Positions 10,792-21,773 of a DNA stretch of 64,000 nt are shown one piece after another. This DNA comes from Symbiodinium natans (taxonomy: Eukaryota > Sar > Dinophyceae > Suessiales > Symbiodiniaceae). The stretch covers positions 906,037-970,036 of the forward strand of contig CAJNDS010000369.1 of the NCBI GenBank assembly GCA_905221605.1. The letters run 5' to 3'. Position 1 is the stretch's first letter; every line of letters begins with the position of its first letter. The translations under genes and the position numbers were made by a program. The notes under the pieces were generated by a model. That model saw nothing but the letters and a program-made list of their open reading frames with translations, ran no database searches and was not told the DNA's origin.

Positions 10792-11112
10792 AAAGCCTAC
10801 GGCTTTATGATGCTCCATGTCTTCTCCAGGCCCCTCAAGCACCCCCCCAAGCTCCTGGCAAGAAGTGCTTGAGATGGGGATCCTTTGTTGGCAAGACGAA
10901 GACTTCACCCCCTCAGCTCCCGATACCATCACAAAGTAATTTTCAAAAAGTGATTGCCCAGCCGGCCTAGCCATATTCATTCTGGTGGCAGCTCTCAGCC
11001 TACGGGCTGGCGAAGCCAAGGTGGGATGATGCAGAGCGGCTGGAGCGTGAGAGCCAGGCTTGTGAGGGTCTCGAGCCCTTTCTTATATCGGGGTGATGTG
11101 CGCGAGTACCAA

Positions 11113-11257
11113 CCTTGGGGATCAAATGAACCCTTAAAGGGTTCATGTTTCATCTGCCTTAAAAGGAATCAGCTATAGCAGTATAGGATATGGTATATAG
11201 CAGTCCATGGTATCTGGCCCCAATTGCGGGGTTCATTTAGTTTTCAAGAAAAGGGTT
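11113..11257. repeat. Degenerate family C foldback
   Basis: It starts CCTTGGGGATCAAATGAACC and ends with a diverged GGGTTCATTTAGTTTTCAAG. The interior is rich in TATAGCAGT. Confidence 0.45.
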
Positions 11258-11968
11258 CATGCTAGAATGGTTTTGGGTCAAAGCGAGGCCTTATGGATTC
11301 AAGCTGAGCGCTGGACCCAAATTTCTGCTGCGCGACGTCAGTCCAGACGGTCTCTTGACTTTCAGGCCCTCCCCTCTACTCGCTCTCGCTCGACAAGCTT
11401 CAAGACCCATAATATGGAGTAGAGTTTATGCGTGGGTGCAAGTGTAGATATGAATCCTTATCGATATTGGAAAGTGTATATATGCATATATTTATGCACT
11501 ATGTATATATGTATATACCTATGTATGTCTGGAGGTGAAGGTAACCACATAATATTCTTGCATGATACACGAACTATTGGACAGAGGAACTATTGCTTGG
11601 ATGGTTCGATGTAGTTTTTTCATTTGAACATAACTCAGTCGAGGGCTTACCACTTTGTCCCCCGAACCCCAGTATTCAATCCCGAACTCCCCTAGCCCTT
11701 TTTCTGGACGAAGTCAACCCCGGAAGGGTACAGGGCTTACATACCCTGATAGAGATCTTCATATACCCTACTAGGATGTCCCCTACACCCTACTCCCCCA
11801 AACCCTAAACCGAATAATTCGTAGCATCTATCTTTCCCCCCCAAACAGGCATCCTAAAACCCCTTCAACCCCCCTAAACCGAATAGTAGCATCTATCTTT
11901 TTCCCCCCCAAACAGGCATCCTAACACCCCAAAAACCCCCCAGAAAGCTTGGGCCCAAAATCAGCCAG

Positions 11969-12031
11969 GAGGCGCTCATCTCCCGCGTGGCCGTGGTGCT
12001 GAGGTCGCTACAGGCTGGGCCCCGGATATGG
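11969..12031 (+). CDS. Exon-like block
   Basis: The acceptor GCCAG|G and donor ATGG|GTTTAGGG enclose EALISRVAVVLRSLQAGPRI, a good amphipathic helix. The intron begins with telomere-like DNA. Gene unknown. Confidence 0.42.
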
Positions 12032-12683
12032 GTTTAGGGTTTGGGGTTTGGGGGCCCTGGATCTTTAGGGTTAGGCTTTCCAGGGTCGTTTAAGGGTTAG
12101 GGTTTAGGGTTTTGGGGCTTATAGGGTTAGGAAAGGTGTCGCAAGGCTTTTGGGCTTTGGGTCGAGGATTTGGTTAGGGTTTTGGAGCTTTGTCGAGTTG
12201 CTAGTCAGGTAGGAGCAGCAGTTCAAGGGGTTTGGGGGGGCTTTGAGGATGTGGGTTGTAGGGTTCAGGATTGAGACCCTGGGAGAGATCTCTTCATCGC
12301 ATCCTGGAAGGGATACTCATGTTTTTTTTTTTTTTTACAGGGGGTTTCAAGAGCTTGTTTCTGATAGGGTGGAGGGAGTCCGAATTCTGGAGTAAGTTGA
12401 GTATTCTAGAGCAACATGATCCCAGCTTTTTTTGGGTTCATTAAGCAGTTGTTCCTAAGTAAGGTTCCATGAGCTTCGGCAACAGGGATGATGCGTTTGC
12501 CCACCATGACACGCGACGACCGAGTTTCACAAGCAGGTTCCAGGGTCCCTGTTATGAATCGGAGTAGATATGGATATATGTATAATATATATATATGTAT
12601 ATATATAGATATATTTCTGTATTTATTTACATATATATTGTCTATGTATAATATTCATTGGAGAGGTGCACACCATGCATCAG

Positions 12684-12769
12684 ATCCGACCAGTCGAGGC
12701 AGATCCGCAAAAGAAGCGCTTCCGCTCGCAGCTGCTCTGCGATGTGGCGCAGGTGCCATGGACCGGGGG
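12684..12769 (+). CDS. Exon-like block
   Basis: After a CATCAG acceptor it reads IRPVEADPQKKRFRSQLLCD, then VAQVPWTG. It ends at GGGG|GTTTAGGG. Confidence 0.4.
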
Positions 12770-13207
12770 GTTTAGGGTTTAGGGTCTAGGGTTTAGGGTC
12801 CCATGGGAGTCCGGATGCAAAAAGGGTTTAGGGTCCACAACAACTCACCAGAAACAAGTCAGGGGTGTGGGGTCCGAGACTAAATAAACCGTAAAGGGGT
12901 TCATTCAAGGCCAAGCCTCTAGTGAGGGTTGGAGGCGTCATCTGCGCTTCAATCACCGAAGAGTTTCCTGGAGCCCCCGGCCGCTCAGTCCCGTATAGCT
13001 GCACACATATTTAGGTGAGGATACGTCAGGGCTGACGGTTGTGCTGTGAGAACATATGCTTCTGGAGATCCTTGGACCATATACCTTAGTAGGGATTCGA
13101 GTATGGACGCGACTTTCTTAGACACCTCTGCAGTAATCCCCGCAGTGTCCGCGGTTTAGGGGGAACCAATAGAAACCTATCACCCACATGGCCACATCAC
13201 TCACCAG

Positions 13208-13288
13208 GATGCAGGTGTCCAGCGCCTACTTAACGGCCGCCTGCTCGCGAGGGTCTTGGCCACAGACCCCAGGCCTGCTCCGTTGAGG
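13208..13288 (+). CDS. Exon-like block
   Basis: The acceptor ACCAG|G is followed by DAGVQRLLNGRLLARVLATD and PRPAPLR, ending near GAGG|GTTTAGG. It may belong to the gene that ends in the pseudouridine synthase domain, but no motif proves this. Confidence 0.36.
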
Positions 13289-13313
13289 GTTTAGGTTTTA
13301 TGCATAGGGTTTA

Positions 13314-13362
13314 GGGTTTAGGGTTTAGGGTTTGGGGTTTAGGGTTTAGGGTTTAGGGTCTA
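13314..13362. repeat. TTTAGGG array
   Basis: About seven units shortly after the donor-like end of the preceding exon block. Confidence 0.9.
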
Positions 13363-13976
13363 GTGCTCCTGCCCCCAGCTGATGAGGACAAGAGTTTTCG
13401 TTTACACGAAATAGGGCTTTGATGTTCACTCTAGGTCTGAGTCGTGGAGTAGGGCAAGAGGTGCGATTGGCACCTCCTTCCCTTTATCACTGACTTGCTG
13501 AAGGCTCAACCCTAAGCCCTGTCTGAATTGGGCAGCCGCAGGCGTGAGTGAGAGCCTTTCTGACTTGTGCAGCTGTCCCTAAGCCTCAACCCTGTAACCT
13601 AATCCCTAAACCCTAAATGGGACACTGGAAGTCTGTCCTGCCGTCGCAAGAGTGAGCGACGAAAACCCACGGCCCGTCCCGTGTGTGAGAGTGAGCGATG
13701 AAACCCTTCAAGGGTTTCGGGCTAAGGGTTTCAGAGTTTAGGATTTGTGGCTGCTACGACACTTGATGTGTACGAGGCTTTCGCTTTGGATTTCTCCTCA
13801 ATTGAGACCGATTTGTGTAGTCAATTTGACTTAGTCATGCTTACTGAGATATGTTCTGATGATATGGTTGATAAGGTCAGGACGGTCCTTGAGTAGCCAC
13901 GAGTGCTGCTGTAAGGGAGGTCCTTAGTACCCGGCTGGCTGCAGAGACCTGGTTGCAAAAAAGGATTTGTGGCTCA

Positions 13977-14079
13977 CCTTAAGAACCTCCAAACCTACTT
14001 GTTTGTGGGTTATTGCCATAAAACTCCTTCTAGGATTCTTAGGTAACCTATTGTTTTTGTAGGTTTTGGGTTCTTAAGG
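13977..14079. repeat. Foldback element, family B
   Basis: Terminal inverted repeats CCTTAAGAACC...AACCTAC and GTAGGTTTTGGGTTCTTAAG. The loop contains AGGATTCTTAGGTAACCTA, recognisable in other copies (21476, 34021, 49892). Confidence 0.75.
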
Positions 14080-14098
14080 CAGCGTTTAGGGGATGTAA

Positions 14099-14348
14099 GG
14101 CCTAAACCCTAAGCCCTATACGCCCTAAGCCCTAAGCCCTAAACCCTGAACCCTGAACCCTAAACCCTAAACCCTAAACCCGAAACCCGAAAACCCGAAA
14201 ACCCGAAAACCCGAAAACCCGAAAACCCTAAACCCTAAACCCTAAACCCTAAACCCTAAACCCTAAACCCTAAACCCTAAACCCTAAACCCTAAACCCTA
14301 AACCCTAAACCCTAAACCCTAAACCCTAAACCCTAAACCCTAAACCCA
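14099..14348. repeat. Long CCCTAAA array with a CCCGAAAA block
   Basis: About 250 bp of CCCTAAA with CCCTAAG and CCCTGAA variants. At about 14177-14226 it contains a homogeneous block of CCCGAAAA octamers. It directly precedes an exon-like block. Confidence 0.95.
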
Positions 14349-14384
14349 ATCCATGCGGGAGCGAAAAAAACCCAATCCTGGTAG

Positions 14385-14467
14385 GTTCGAGCTAGACGAG
14401 GACGCCAAGCACGGCACGACCGTGCGGCTGCTGGACGCCCGTTCGCCGCTAGAGCGAGGCCAGGAAG
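14385..14467 (+). CDS. Exon-like block with GC donor
   Basis: The acceptor GGTAG|G and donor GAAG|GCCATTTAGGG enclose a frame reading FELDEDAKHGTTVRLLDARS, then PLERGQE. The intron opens with GC and then TTTAGGG. The GC donor matches the one proved by frame at 20371. Gene unknown. Confidence 0.45.
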
Positions 14468-15720
14468 GCCATTTAGGGTTTAGGGTTTAGGGTTTAGGGA
14501 TATTGCATATTTTCCCTTATTGTGTTTTAGAGGATTATGATGCGTTTAGGGTTTAGGGTTTTGGGAGGTGGGATGTGTTCCCTCCTATGTTGTGTTCAAG
14601 AGGATCATGATTTAGGTTTTTTTTGTTCAGAGGGTTGTAAGGGCCATTCTAGGAGGTGACCCGCTTCCTAAAACTCCGCGTGTCAATGTGAGAAAAGAAG
14701 ACCTGTACCCACAAATCGTCTTTCTTGTCAGAAGTAGGCATGACGATTTGTTTAGGGACTTTAGGGAGTTTAGGGAGTTTAGGGTTTAGGGATCAGGGTT
14801 TAACCCACAAAGCCCTGACCCCCTAATTCGCTCTGAAGGTGGTTGTTTTGGGTGGGCTCTTGTTCCTTCGCGGACAATCTTGGGACATTCCTTCGGCACC
14901 AACTGTAACTCTTGTAAGAATTGGGATCCTCCTCAACAACCCTATGCTACCATAACCCGCAACCTTCAACCTATAGGGGGCTCCTGTAGCCCCCAAGTCT
15001 TATTAAGTTAACTCAGTTGATTTTGTTTCAGGTTGACTTCTGTAGCATTTCTTGCTGCACCTTATCTCTCCTTCTTGGTGGGCGCTCCATACCTCGATTG
15101 GCAACGGGGTGCTGTTGCCATACCTCGGTTTGTTGGGAGAAGCTCCGATGGAGTTGTCAAAGATTGGGTTCTTGTCCGGTTCCCCCTTCCCCCCCCCCCC
15201 CCCCCCAAAGACTGCACCGTGTTCAGAAAAAGCCAAAGCGGTTTCTCTACACGTGCTTTAGCCTCCGGTCACATTGACATGTAGACATCCAGCTGCGCTG
15301 ACCCTGTAGGCCCTAAACCAGCTGGAAATTCACCTGTAGACCCTGAATCCAGCGGGTCACGGCTATCTTCCTAAGCCCTATACGTCTGAACCCTACAAAC
15401 CCTAAAGACCCCAACCCTCAACCCCCATGCAAATGCCGGCCCTCTGCTGTCGAGGCAGTGGCGCCCCAAGCGGCACGGGAAAGGGCCACTTCGCGTTACG
15501 AAGTGGTGTGGAGCATCCTAGACTAGCCTGTACATGAGATAACAGACCAATAAGTATGATGGGAAGTTGTTTGGCAATATACATAGCATGCCTTTTCAAT
15601 AATTAAGGCGAATCGATCAACAATTCACATTACCAGTTACTCTAATTTCGGCTGTTTGCGCAGAGGGTTGTAACCAGGCATTGGTGCAATAGGGTCTCTT
15701 TTTCTGGCGTGGGAATTTGG

Positions 15721-15912
15721 GAATTGTAGCTACGTTCTCAACGAGGGTCTGCTCATTGCAAACCTGAGCATCCTGAGAGACATCCTCGGCCTGCACCCAA
15801 TTCTGGAGCCTTGCCCCAGCTCAGATCCGACCGAGCCAGTGGTGGTACTGGCCCGCCAGGAGGGGCGACTTGCCATCAACCTACGCGGATTACAAGGGGC
15901 AAACGACCCTTA
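15721..15912 (+). CDS. Exon-like block upstream of the pseudouridine synthase exons
   Basis: An open frame reads GNCSYVLNEGLLIANLSILR, then DILGLHPILEPC...EPVVVLARQEGRLAINLRG. A TAA follows at about 15910-15912, but splicing shortly before it (near CAAGGG) would join this block to the KPAG exon at 16291. Family pseudouridine synthases often have a further domain before the KPAG motif, so this could be part of the same protein. Confidence 0.42.
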
Positions 15913-16290
15913 ATAAACCCTAAACCCTAAACCCTAAACTCTAAGCCCGAAACCCTATTTCCAGAGGGCTGCGGGTTGGTGAGATTTTTGAAGGGCGTGG
16001 GTGTGGCTGGCTTCAAGTTGCAGACGGGGCATTTGTTGATTGAGGTCAGGGTGCGGATCGTAGTCGTTACCCCTCGGCCCAATCTAAAACAACCACGATG
16101 TTCGGGGACCATGTCTTTGTTTTGGGGGCGGAGGTGAGGGGGGAGGGGAAATGGGTCAATGTCGTGTGCGTCTGAGCTCATGAGCTCATACAGTTGGTTT
16201 CCGACATGTGGGTCGGTACTGTTACCTGTTGTAGCAAAGGGAACATCATGTAGATGAAGCCCTAACATTGGCCTCGGGCACGGGAGTGAG

Positions 16291-16351
16291 GTTCGCGGCA
16301 ATCCTCGATAAGCCGGCAGGGGTGTCGACGGAGGACCCGGGACTGTATAGG
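16291..16351 (+). CDS. Pseudouridine synthase exon: KPAG motif
   Basis: The acceptor GTGAG|G is followed by FAAILDKPAGVSTEDPGLYR and a GT donor at 16352. The KPAG loop is typical of the RluA family core. The intron opens with TTCAGGG/TTGAGGG units. Confidence 0.8.
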
Positions 16352-17197
16352 GTTCAGGGGATCAAGGGCTTAGGGTTGAGGGTCAGGGTTTAGTTCGAGT
16401 TCAGGGTTTACAAGGGATTAGGGTTCAGGGTTTGGGGTTTAGGGTCTAGGGTCTACGGTTTATAAGGGTTTACGAGAGCCTTAGCATGGAGCCTGGAGGC
16501 CTTAAGCCCTACCCCCGTGCATAAACTTTCGGAGGGGAGGTGCGTCCTATGGCGGTACGAAGCCGATCCGATCATCCCCTACTCCTATAGCGGTTGGGTG
16601 GAGGGGCCCTCCTGAGATTGGTCTCGGCTTGGGGGCCAAGCATCCTGGCTGGGGTCAACCTACGGGTTCATTTCCGGTGGGACGAAGTGTGGAAGTAGCC
16701 AGCGGTGCCTTCCCCTCAAAGCGGCCTCGCGACAGTCCCCTCTATTTGTTGCCAGCTCACGAGAGATTCACAGGCGGCACTTGAAGCATTCGAATTGAAC
16801 GCTTTTCTGCCATCTGAAAACGGACCCTTAACCCCTTAAACCCAGCTTCGAAACACTATGAGCTTTTTGCCGTTTACAAACTCCTACAAACCTCAAAGCC
16901 GCCCAAGCCAGCTCGAGAAACCCGAGCAGAGGAGCTTATTGAGGCGTTCCAGGCGGAGGAGACTCCAGGTGACACCTGCGGCTATCGCGCCTCGGCGGCA
17001 GCTTTTCATACTCGAAACGGTTAGGGGGCTTTCAATCTCTCATATACTACTTACACATGGGTGTAAGGGTGCTGCACTTTATATAGGACCCAAAAAAAGG
17101 CATACGGCCCTTTTTTTAGAAATGGGGCAGCCTTATACAACATCAAACAAGGGCTCATACGTTAGAACCCTTTAAAGCCTTAGATGCCTGCTCTCAG

Positions 17198-17290
17198 AGG
17201 TATCCAGTCCATCTCTCGCCTGGATTTGCCTACCTCTGGCGCCCTCGTGGTGCCCCTGTGCCAGGACAAGTTGCTCGATTTGGATGCACA
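17198..17290 (+). CDS. Pseudouridine synthase exon: catalytic RLD motif
   Basis: It reads GIQSISRLDLPTSGALVVPL, then CQDKLLDLD. RLDxxTSG is the catalytic motif of RluA-type enzymes, and the aspartate is the nucleophile. The 3' border is unclear because a GA microsatellite begins at about 17300. Confidence 0.82.
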
Positions 17291-17296
17291 GAGAAC

Positions 17297-17298
<2 letters not shown>

Positions 17299-17339
<41 letters not shown>

Positions 17340-17432
17340 GAGCAAGAGAGAGAGAAGAGAGAGAGAGAGAGAAAGAGAGAGAGAGCAAGAGAGAAGAGAG
17401 AGAGAGCGAGGAGAGAGCGAGAGAGGTAGAGG
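17299..17432. repeat. GA microsatellite
   Basis: About 130 bp of (GA)n with AAGA interruptions, followed by a poly-G run near 17449-17461. Confidence 0.95.
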
Positions 17433-18006
17433 TTGTGCTGCTCTCTTCGGGGGGGGGGGGGGAGGAGGGCTCTAGAGCATGCAGAGCAAGAAGAAGACAG
17501 GGGAAGAGATGGAGGGAGACAGAGAGGGAGGGGTAGAGACGGAGAGGTGAATCGCAGAGGGTTGCAGGTAGGCATGGCATCCTTGTTGTAGGGTGTTGAG
17601 ACGCAAAGGATTGAAATCAGAAAAGCATTGGTATAGGCTATGGGACTTTGATTTGGGGGGTACCAGAAATGGCCGGCACTTTTGAAGAGCCCCTCTAAGC
17701 ATTGCCGACAGTGGATGCTGCCTTGCCGGTCTAGATTCAGGTTTAGGGCTTTCCTGTATCTAGAATCCACGACCTACCTTCCTTTGGTAGGAAATCCACG
17801 CCAAAATGGCTTAACTCAGTCTTGATCAGAGTAACTTACGGAAAGTTCTCAAGTTCAGCTTCTCTCAACCCTATAGTAGGCCAGTGTTAAAGGATAGCCC
17901 TAGGGCCCCCGAGGATCTTAGAAGGGACCCTTTTATCCTGGCACCCTGGATGTAACGCATAGGGCCCCTGGTAAGTCAGTGCCTCCTTTCGCCCCTTGCG
18001 CACCAG

Positions 18007-18071
18007 GAGGCGGAAGAGCACCTGAAGCACCGTTTCGCCACGAGCTGCTGGGCTTTGCAGGTCCTCGAGAG
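18007..18071 (+). CDS. Probable pseudouridine synthase exon
   Basis: The acceptor ACCAG|G and donor GAGAG|GTTCGGGG enclose EAEEHLKHRFATSCWALQVL. This fits the helix between the RLD and YLAL segments of the family. The phase to the next exon does not match my border guesses, so one border is probably off. Confidence 0.5.
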
Positions 18072-18580
18072 GTTCGGGGTTTAGGGTTTAGGATTTGGGG
18101 TTTATAAGGGTTTAGGGGCAGGGGATTCGGCAGCCTCTGAAAAAAAAAACCTACTGGGGCTTCTGACATGCGAGCCGACAGTACATCAAACCCTGAATCT
18201 TACTAGCTGAGTAGGTAAGCTTTAACCTTTAGGGGTATGTATAATTCCTACCAGCATTGAAAGGTTGTCCTTGTTTGGCCCAGGCTGCTCAGCAACTAGG
18301 GAATTCTCCGAACCTTGCCAAGCCCCAACAGGGGATTTAGGCAAGGCTGCAGCAGTCCTCAGTTAGCCCCGCGGAGATTTACGCCAGGCGGGCTGGCAAC
18401 AAAAAACACAGCTTCCCCCCCTAACCCTAAACCCTAAACCCTAAATTAACTTTACACTTTTTGGTATACTCTAATCCCCTATAGAACTGAAAGTGTACAC
18501 TTTTTTTGGGGCTCATGAACTCAGAAACTAAGATGTTGGGAACGCAACATTAAAGCCTCAAAAGCCTCCAAGCCACCGAG

Positions 18581-18670
18581 GAGATGTGGCCAAGGCTTAC
18601 TTAGCCCTGGCGGTCGGCGATGTCACCCCTGAGCAAGGCAAGCTCGACAGTAGATATCCCATTCCACAGA
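18581..18670 (+). CDS. Pseudouridine synthase exon: KxYLAL motif
   Basis: It reads DVAKAYLALAVGDVTPEQGK, then LDSRYPIPQ, matching the family's K.YLA.V.G....G.I segment. A CCCTAAA tract lies about 130 bp upstream, and the GT donor at 18671 runs directly into (TTTAGGG)n. Confidence 0.78.
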
Positions 18671-18713
18671 GTTTAGGGTTTAGGGTTTAGGGTTTAGGGT
18701 TTAGGGTTTAGGG
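18669..18713. repeat. TTTAGGG array at an intron 5' end
   Basis: About six units that include the GT donor of the preceding exon. Confidence 0.9.
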
Positions 18714-19031
18714 TACTAGGGTTTTCGGGTTTAGGTTCTGCAGTGTGGTCAGCTGGCTGTGTGGTCACTTGGCTCCGTGCAGGCTCGAACAAACCATGTC
18801 TTGCTTCTACATATTCCAAATGGGTTTCGGCTTGAGCGCACTATGGAAGCCATAGGCGGAGCACATGCATGGTTCACAGAAGCCATTTTTTGCATGCAGT
18901 AAGTTGGCCCTATAAACCCCCAAGCCTAAGCGGCAGTAAACCTCGACTGCAAGGGATCATTGACGCCAAGCTCCGCAGCGTTCAGTCTGCAGATCGGTAC
19001 CGTGCGGCACCTGTCAGCAAGAAGATAGATG

Positions 19032-19082
19032 TATGTACGTACATACGTATGTATGTATGTATGGATGCATGCATGCACGTGT
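19032..19082. repeat. GTAC/GTAT microsatellite
   Basis: Degenerate (GTAT)n and (GCAT)n inside an intron of the pseudouridine synthase gene. Confidence 0.7.
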
Positions 19083-20224
19083 AGATGTGTATCTAATTAA
19101 TCGTTTTCGGGGGGTCCTGGGATTCTGCTTCGGGGCGTGCAACTCCGTGCTGTGAACGCTCGGACAGCTCTTCGGAGACTCCAGATACTAGTAATCGAAT
19201 CCCAACTTCCCATCTCCACTGAGCCGTGGGTTCTTTCAGGTCTTTTTCGAGTTCAGAGCCGTCGGTGCGGTTTGTTTGGGCTCTTACGATTTGCTCCTGG
19301 TAATACATGTGAACCGGTAAACATGAGCAGGAGATAGTTGCGGAATCGAACCCAAACATCCAGTCATAAAAGTATCATGAACCCCGAGACAGGTGGTCCA
19401 CCCGTACGGCAAGCCAGCTGCTACCGTGCCATTGGGACGCAGAACATCAGAGGTTGGTGTGCGTCGGAGCTACGTCTGGGTTTCGGGTTTGGGGTTCAAT
19501 GGGTTCAGAAACTGGAGGCCTTGGAACCTCCTGCTGTGTGAAAACCGCATGGCCTGAACATGTCTGAGCGTAACCTTCCAAGCCTGCTGCAAAAGGGTTC
19601 AACGGGTTCTTCCTTTCTTCCTGGAGGATTCAAGGGCCAGAAATCCAAGCATCGAGGCTTCCCAAACGTTGCTCAAGTAAGGCCCAACCTAAACCTTAAA
19701 CCTTAAACCCTAAACCCTAAACCCTAAACCCTACACCCTCCCCCCCTGCCAAAAGCCTGTAGTTGACTACTTCTTGAGGTACAGGAAGCTGACATGCCTT
19801 GCTGGGGACACCCGCCACAGCTGCTACTCCCTGGTGGCTTTGCAGAACTAGGCTGTTCAGTAGCATTTGTGTTTTGCCATTTTGGGGTGCTGGGTTCCCT
19901 ATATTAGGTAAGTAGGCCACTTTTTTTCGGGGGTTCTGGGTTCCCTAAATTAGGTAAGGAGCCCAAAAAAGGTCTCCCTGGGTCACTGAGAACCGTCGAG
20001 AAGATGCGTCTTTAGGGTCCAGGGTGCAGGGTTTGCTCCTGCGGCCAATCCTGGGCGCCATGCGGGAAAGGATTGACTTCCTTTCAGTCACGGAAGTTGT
20101 CGGGTTTAGCGTTTAGGGTGTAGGGTTATAGGGTCTACACTGCAGGAGTCCGGGCGCAACAAAACGGTCTGTATAGGAAATTATCCAAAATAAACAGCCG
20201 GGTTCAAAAACATAATTTCAAGCT

Positions 20225-20231
20225 CTAAACC

Positions 20232-20263
<32 letters not shown>

Positions 20264-20297
20264 ACCCTAAACCCTAAACCCTAAACCCTAAGCCCTG
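20225..20297. repeat. CCCTCAA/CCCTAAA array
   Basis: A homogeneous block of CCCTCAA followed by CCCTAAA units, ending 14 bp before the acceptor of the TGR exon. Confidence 0.9.
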
Positions 20298-20310
20298 CGG
20301 CCGACCTGAG

Positions 20311-20371
20311 GTGCTGGCCTGGCCCTTGACGGGCCGAATGCACCAGATCAGGGCACACTTCGCCCACCGAG
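20311..20371 (+). CDS. Pseudouridine synthase exon: TGRxHQIR motif
   Basis: The acceptor CTGAG|G is followed by VLAWPLTGRMHQIRAHFAHR plus the first base of the next codon. The donor is CCGAG|GC. Joining to the exon at 21059 restores H-R-G-F-P-L-A-G-D in frame, so the GC donor is supported by both reading frame and family consensus. Confidence 0.85.
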
Positions 20372-20424
20372 GCCGGGGGGGCTCTTCTACCCCGCAAAAT
20401 GAAAGGAGAGCCCTTTTTTGCCTT

Positions 20425-20484
20425 AGGGTTTAGGGTTTAGGGTTTAGGGTTGAGGGTTTAGGGTTTAGGGTTTAGGGTTTAGGG
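20425..20484. repeat. TTTAGGG array in a GC-AG intron
   Basis: About eight units with one TTGAGGG, near the 5' end of the intron 20372-21058. Confidence 0.9.
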
Positions 20485-20944
20485 CTCAACACTAGAACAA
20501 TCTCTACACCCAAGAAGACCACCACGAAATATCAGAAGGAAGGCGTCAACCCCTGGAAATCTTAATCATCTCTATAAACCCCAAAAGTTCAAGACCATGG
20601 CTCTTTGAAAAAGGGACTCTAACCCTAAAACTTTGGATGTCCTGTCGCATCGGCTGCTGAATTGGGATGGCACCCTTTGAGAATAAAAACCATTCTTCCC
20701 TATAAGGGCAATAAAGGGACCGTTTGTTTTTCTTCTTATTATTGTGAATGTTCTTAAGCAAATACTTGTTTGCTTAAGAACCCCAAAATAAGAAGAAGAA
20801 AACAACCACAAATGGTCCCTTTCTTGCCCTTACAGGGAAGAATGGTTCCTAGTCTCTGGGGTTCTTGAGCACCCATTAGTATAGCTTCGGTGCTGCTGGC
20901 GGGTTGATCCCGATTAAATGCCGGTTCATAGTGCAGTCGCGCTC

Positions 20945-21016
20945 ATAAACCCTAAACCCTAAACCCTAAACCCTAAACCCTAAACCCTAAACCCTAAACC
21001 CTAAACCCTAAACCTT
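20945..21016. repeat. CCCTAAA array in a GC-AG intron
   Basis: About ten units near the 3' end of the intron 20372-21058, complementary to the TTTAGGG array near its 5' end. Confidence 0.9.
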
Positions 21017-21058
21017 AGGGTTCGTGAGTTATAGAAGTTTGGAGCTCTGGGTTGGAAG

Positions 21059-21108
21059 GCTTCCCACTCGCCGGGGACGTGCGCTACGCCCCGAAGAAGG
21101 AGCCAGCT
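21059..21108 (+). CDS. Pseudouridine synthase exon: PLxGDxRY motif
   Basis: It starts after GGAAG|G and reads GFPLAGDVRYAPKKEPA. The GT donor at 21109 opens into TTTTGGGG/TTTAGGG DNA. It matches the family's G.PL.GD..Y segment. Confidence 0.85.
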
Positions 21109-21112
21109 GTAG

Positions 21113-21380
21113 GGTTTTGGGGTTTAGGGTTTTGGGGTTTAGGGTTTAGGGTTTAGGGTTTAGGGTTTAGGGTTTAGGGATCTGATGTTGGGGGTTTAGA
21201 GAGAGGGGTGTAGGGTTTTAGGGGTTTTGGGGAGATTGGGGGTTAAGGGTTTAGGGGTTTAACGTTGTTGGGGGTCTAGGGTTTTGGGGGTTTCAGGAAT
21301 TTGGGGTTAGGGGTTGAGGGTGCTGGGGTTTGGGGTTTTGGGGTTCAGGGTTTAAGGTTTTTTGGATCTTGGGAGGGTTA
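21113..21380. repeat. TTTAGGG array and degenerate G-rich tail
   Basis: Regular TTTAGGG to about 21180, then degraded GGGTTTTGGGG-like DNA filling the rest of the intron 21109-21413. Confidence 0.8.
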
Positions 21381-21413
21381 GGTTGAGAATCTTGCCGCAC
21401 ACTTGCAGAGCAG

Positions 21414-21479
21414 GATGCCTCTGCGTGGTGTGGCCGGCGCCTGTTCCTGCATGCGGCGCATCTTCAACTCTCCGAACCT
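21414..21479 (+). CDS. Pseudouridine synthase exon: LHA motif
   Basis: The acceptor AGCAG|G is in phase 0 with the previous GCT|GT donor. It reads DASAWCGRRLFLHAAHLQLS, then EP. R..LHA..L.F..P is the C-terminal signature of the RluA fold. The exact 3' border is hidden by a foldback element. Confidence 0.8.
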
Positions 21480-21600
21480 TAGCTTAAGAACCCAAAGCCC
21501 CACTTTTTTGCAAGGTTACCTAAGAATCCTATAAGTGAGAACGGGTTTGATAATCGCGACCTGCAAAAAAGTAGGTTTTGCGTTATTAAGGTAGTGAAGA
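21476..21600. repeat. Foldback element, family B
   Basis: The left end CTTAAGAACCCAAAGCCCCA and right end AGTAGGTTTTGCGTTATTAAGG are imperfect mirror images. The internal ACCTAAGAATCCTATAAG is shared with the copy at 34021. Confidence 0.6.
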
Positions 21601-21773
21601 TCGGAGGTGTTGTTGGGTTTGGGCAGTCTAGGGGTTCGGGTTGAAAGAAGGGGCCTCGCCTTCGGGCCTACCGCGTCGCTACGTGAGTAAGGGATCATGT
21701 AGCATTTGCAAGCCCAAGCACCACACCAACGCCCCTACACTCCACATCCTCATCCTTACTTAGACCTCCCAGA

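Noticed and set aside
17180-17770. 196-codon Ser/Leu-rich frame on the minus strand
   Set aside because: Translation of the GA/TC microsatellite and flanks; the + strand here carries the catalytic RLD exon.
17801-17830. AGCCATTTTGGC on the minus strand, like part of the dinoflagellate spliced leader
   Set aside because: Only about 12 bases match, the following bases differ, and it lies within an intron of a + strand gene. A chance match is more likely; a near match at 19875 is shorter still.
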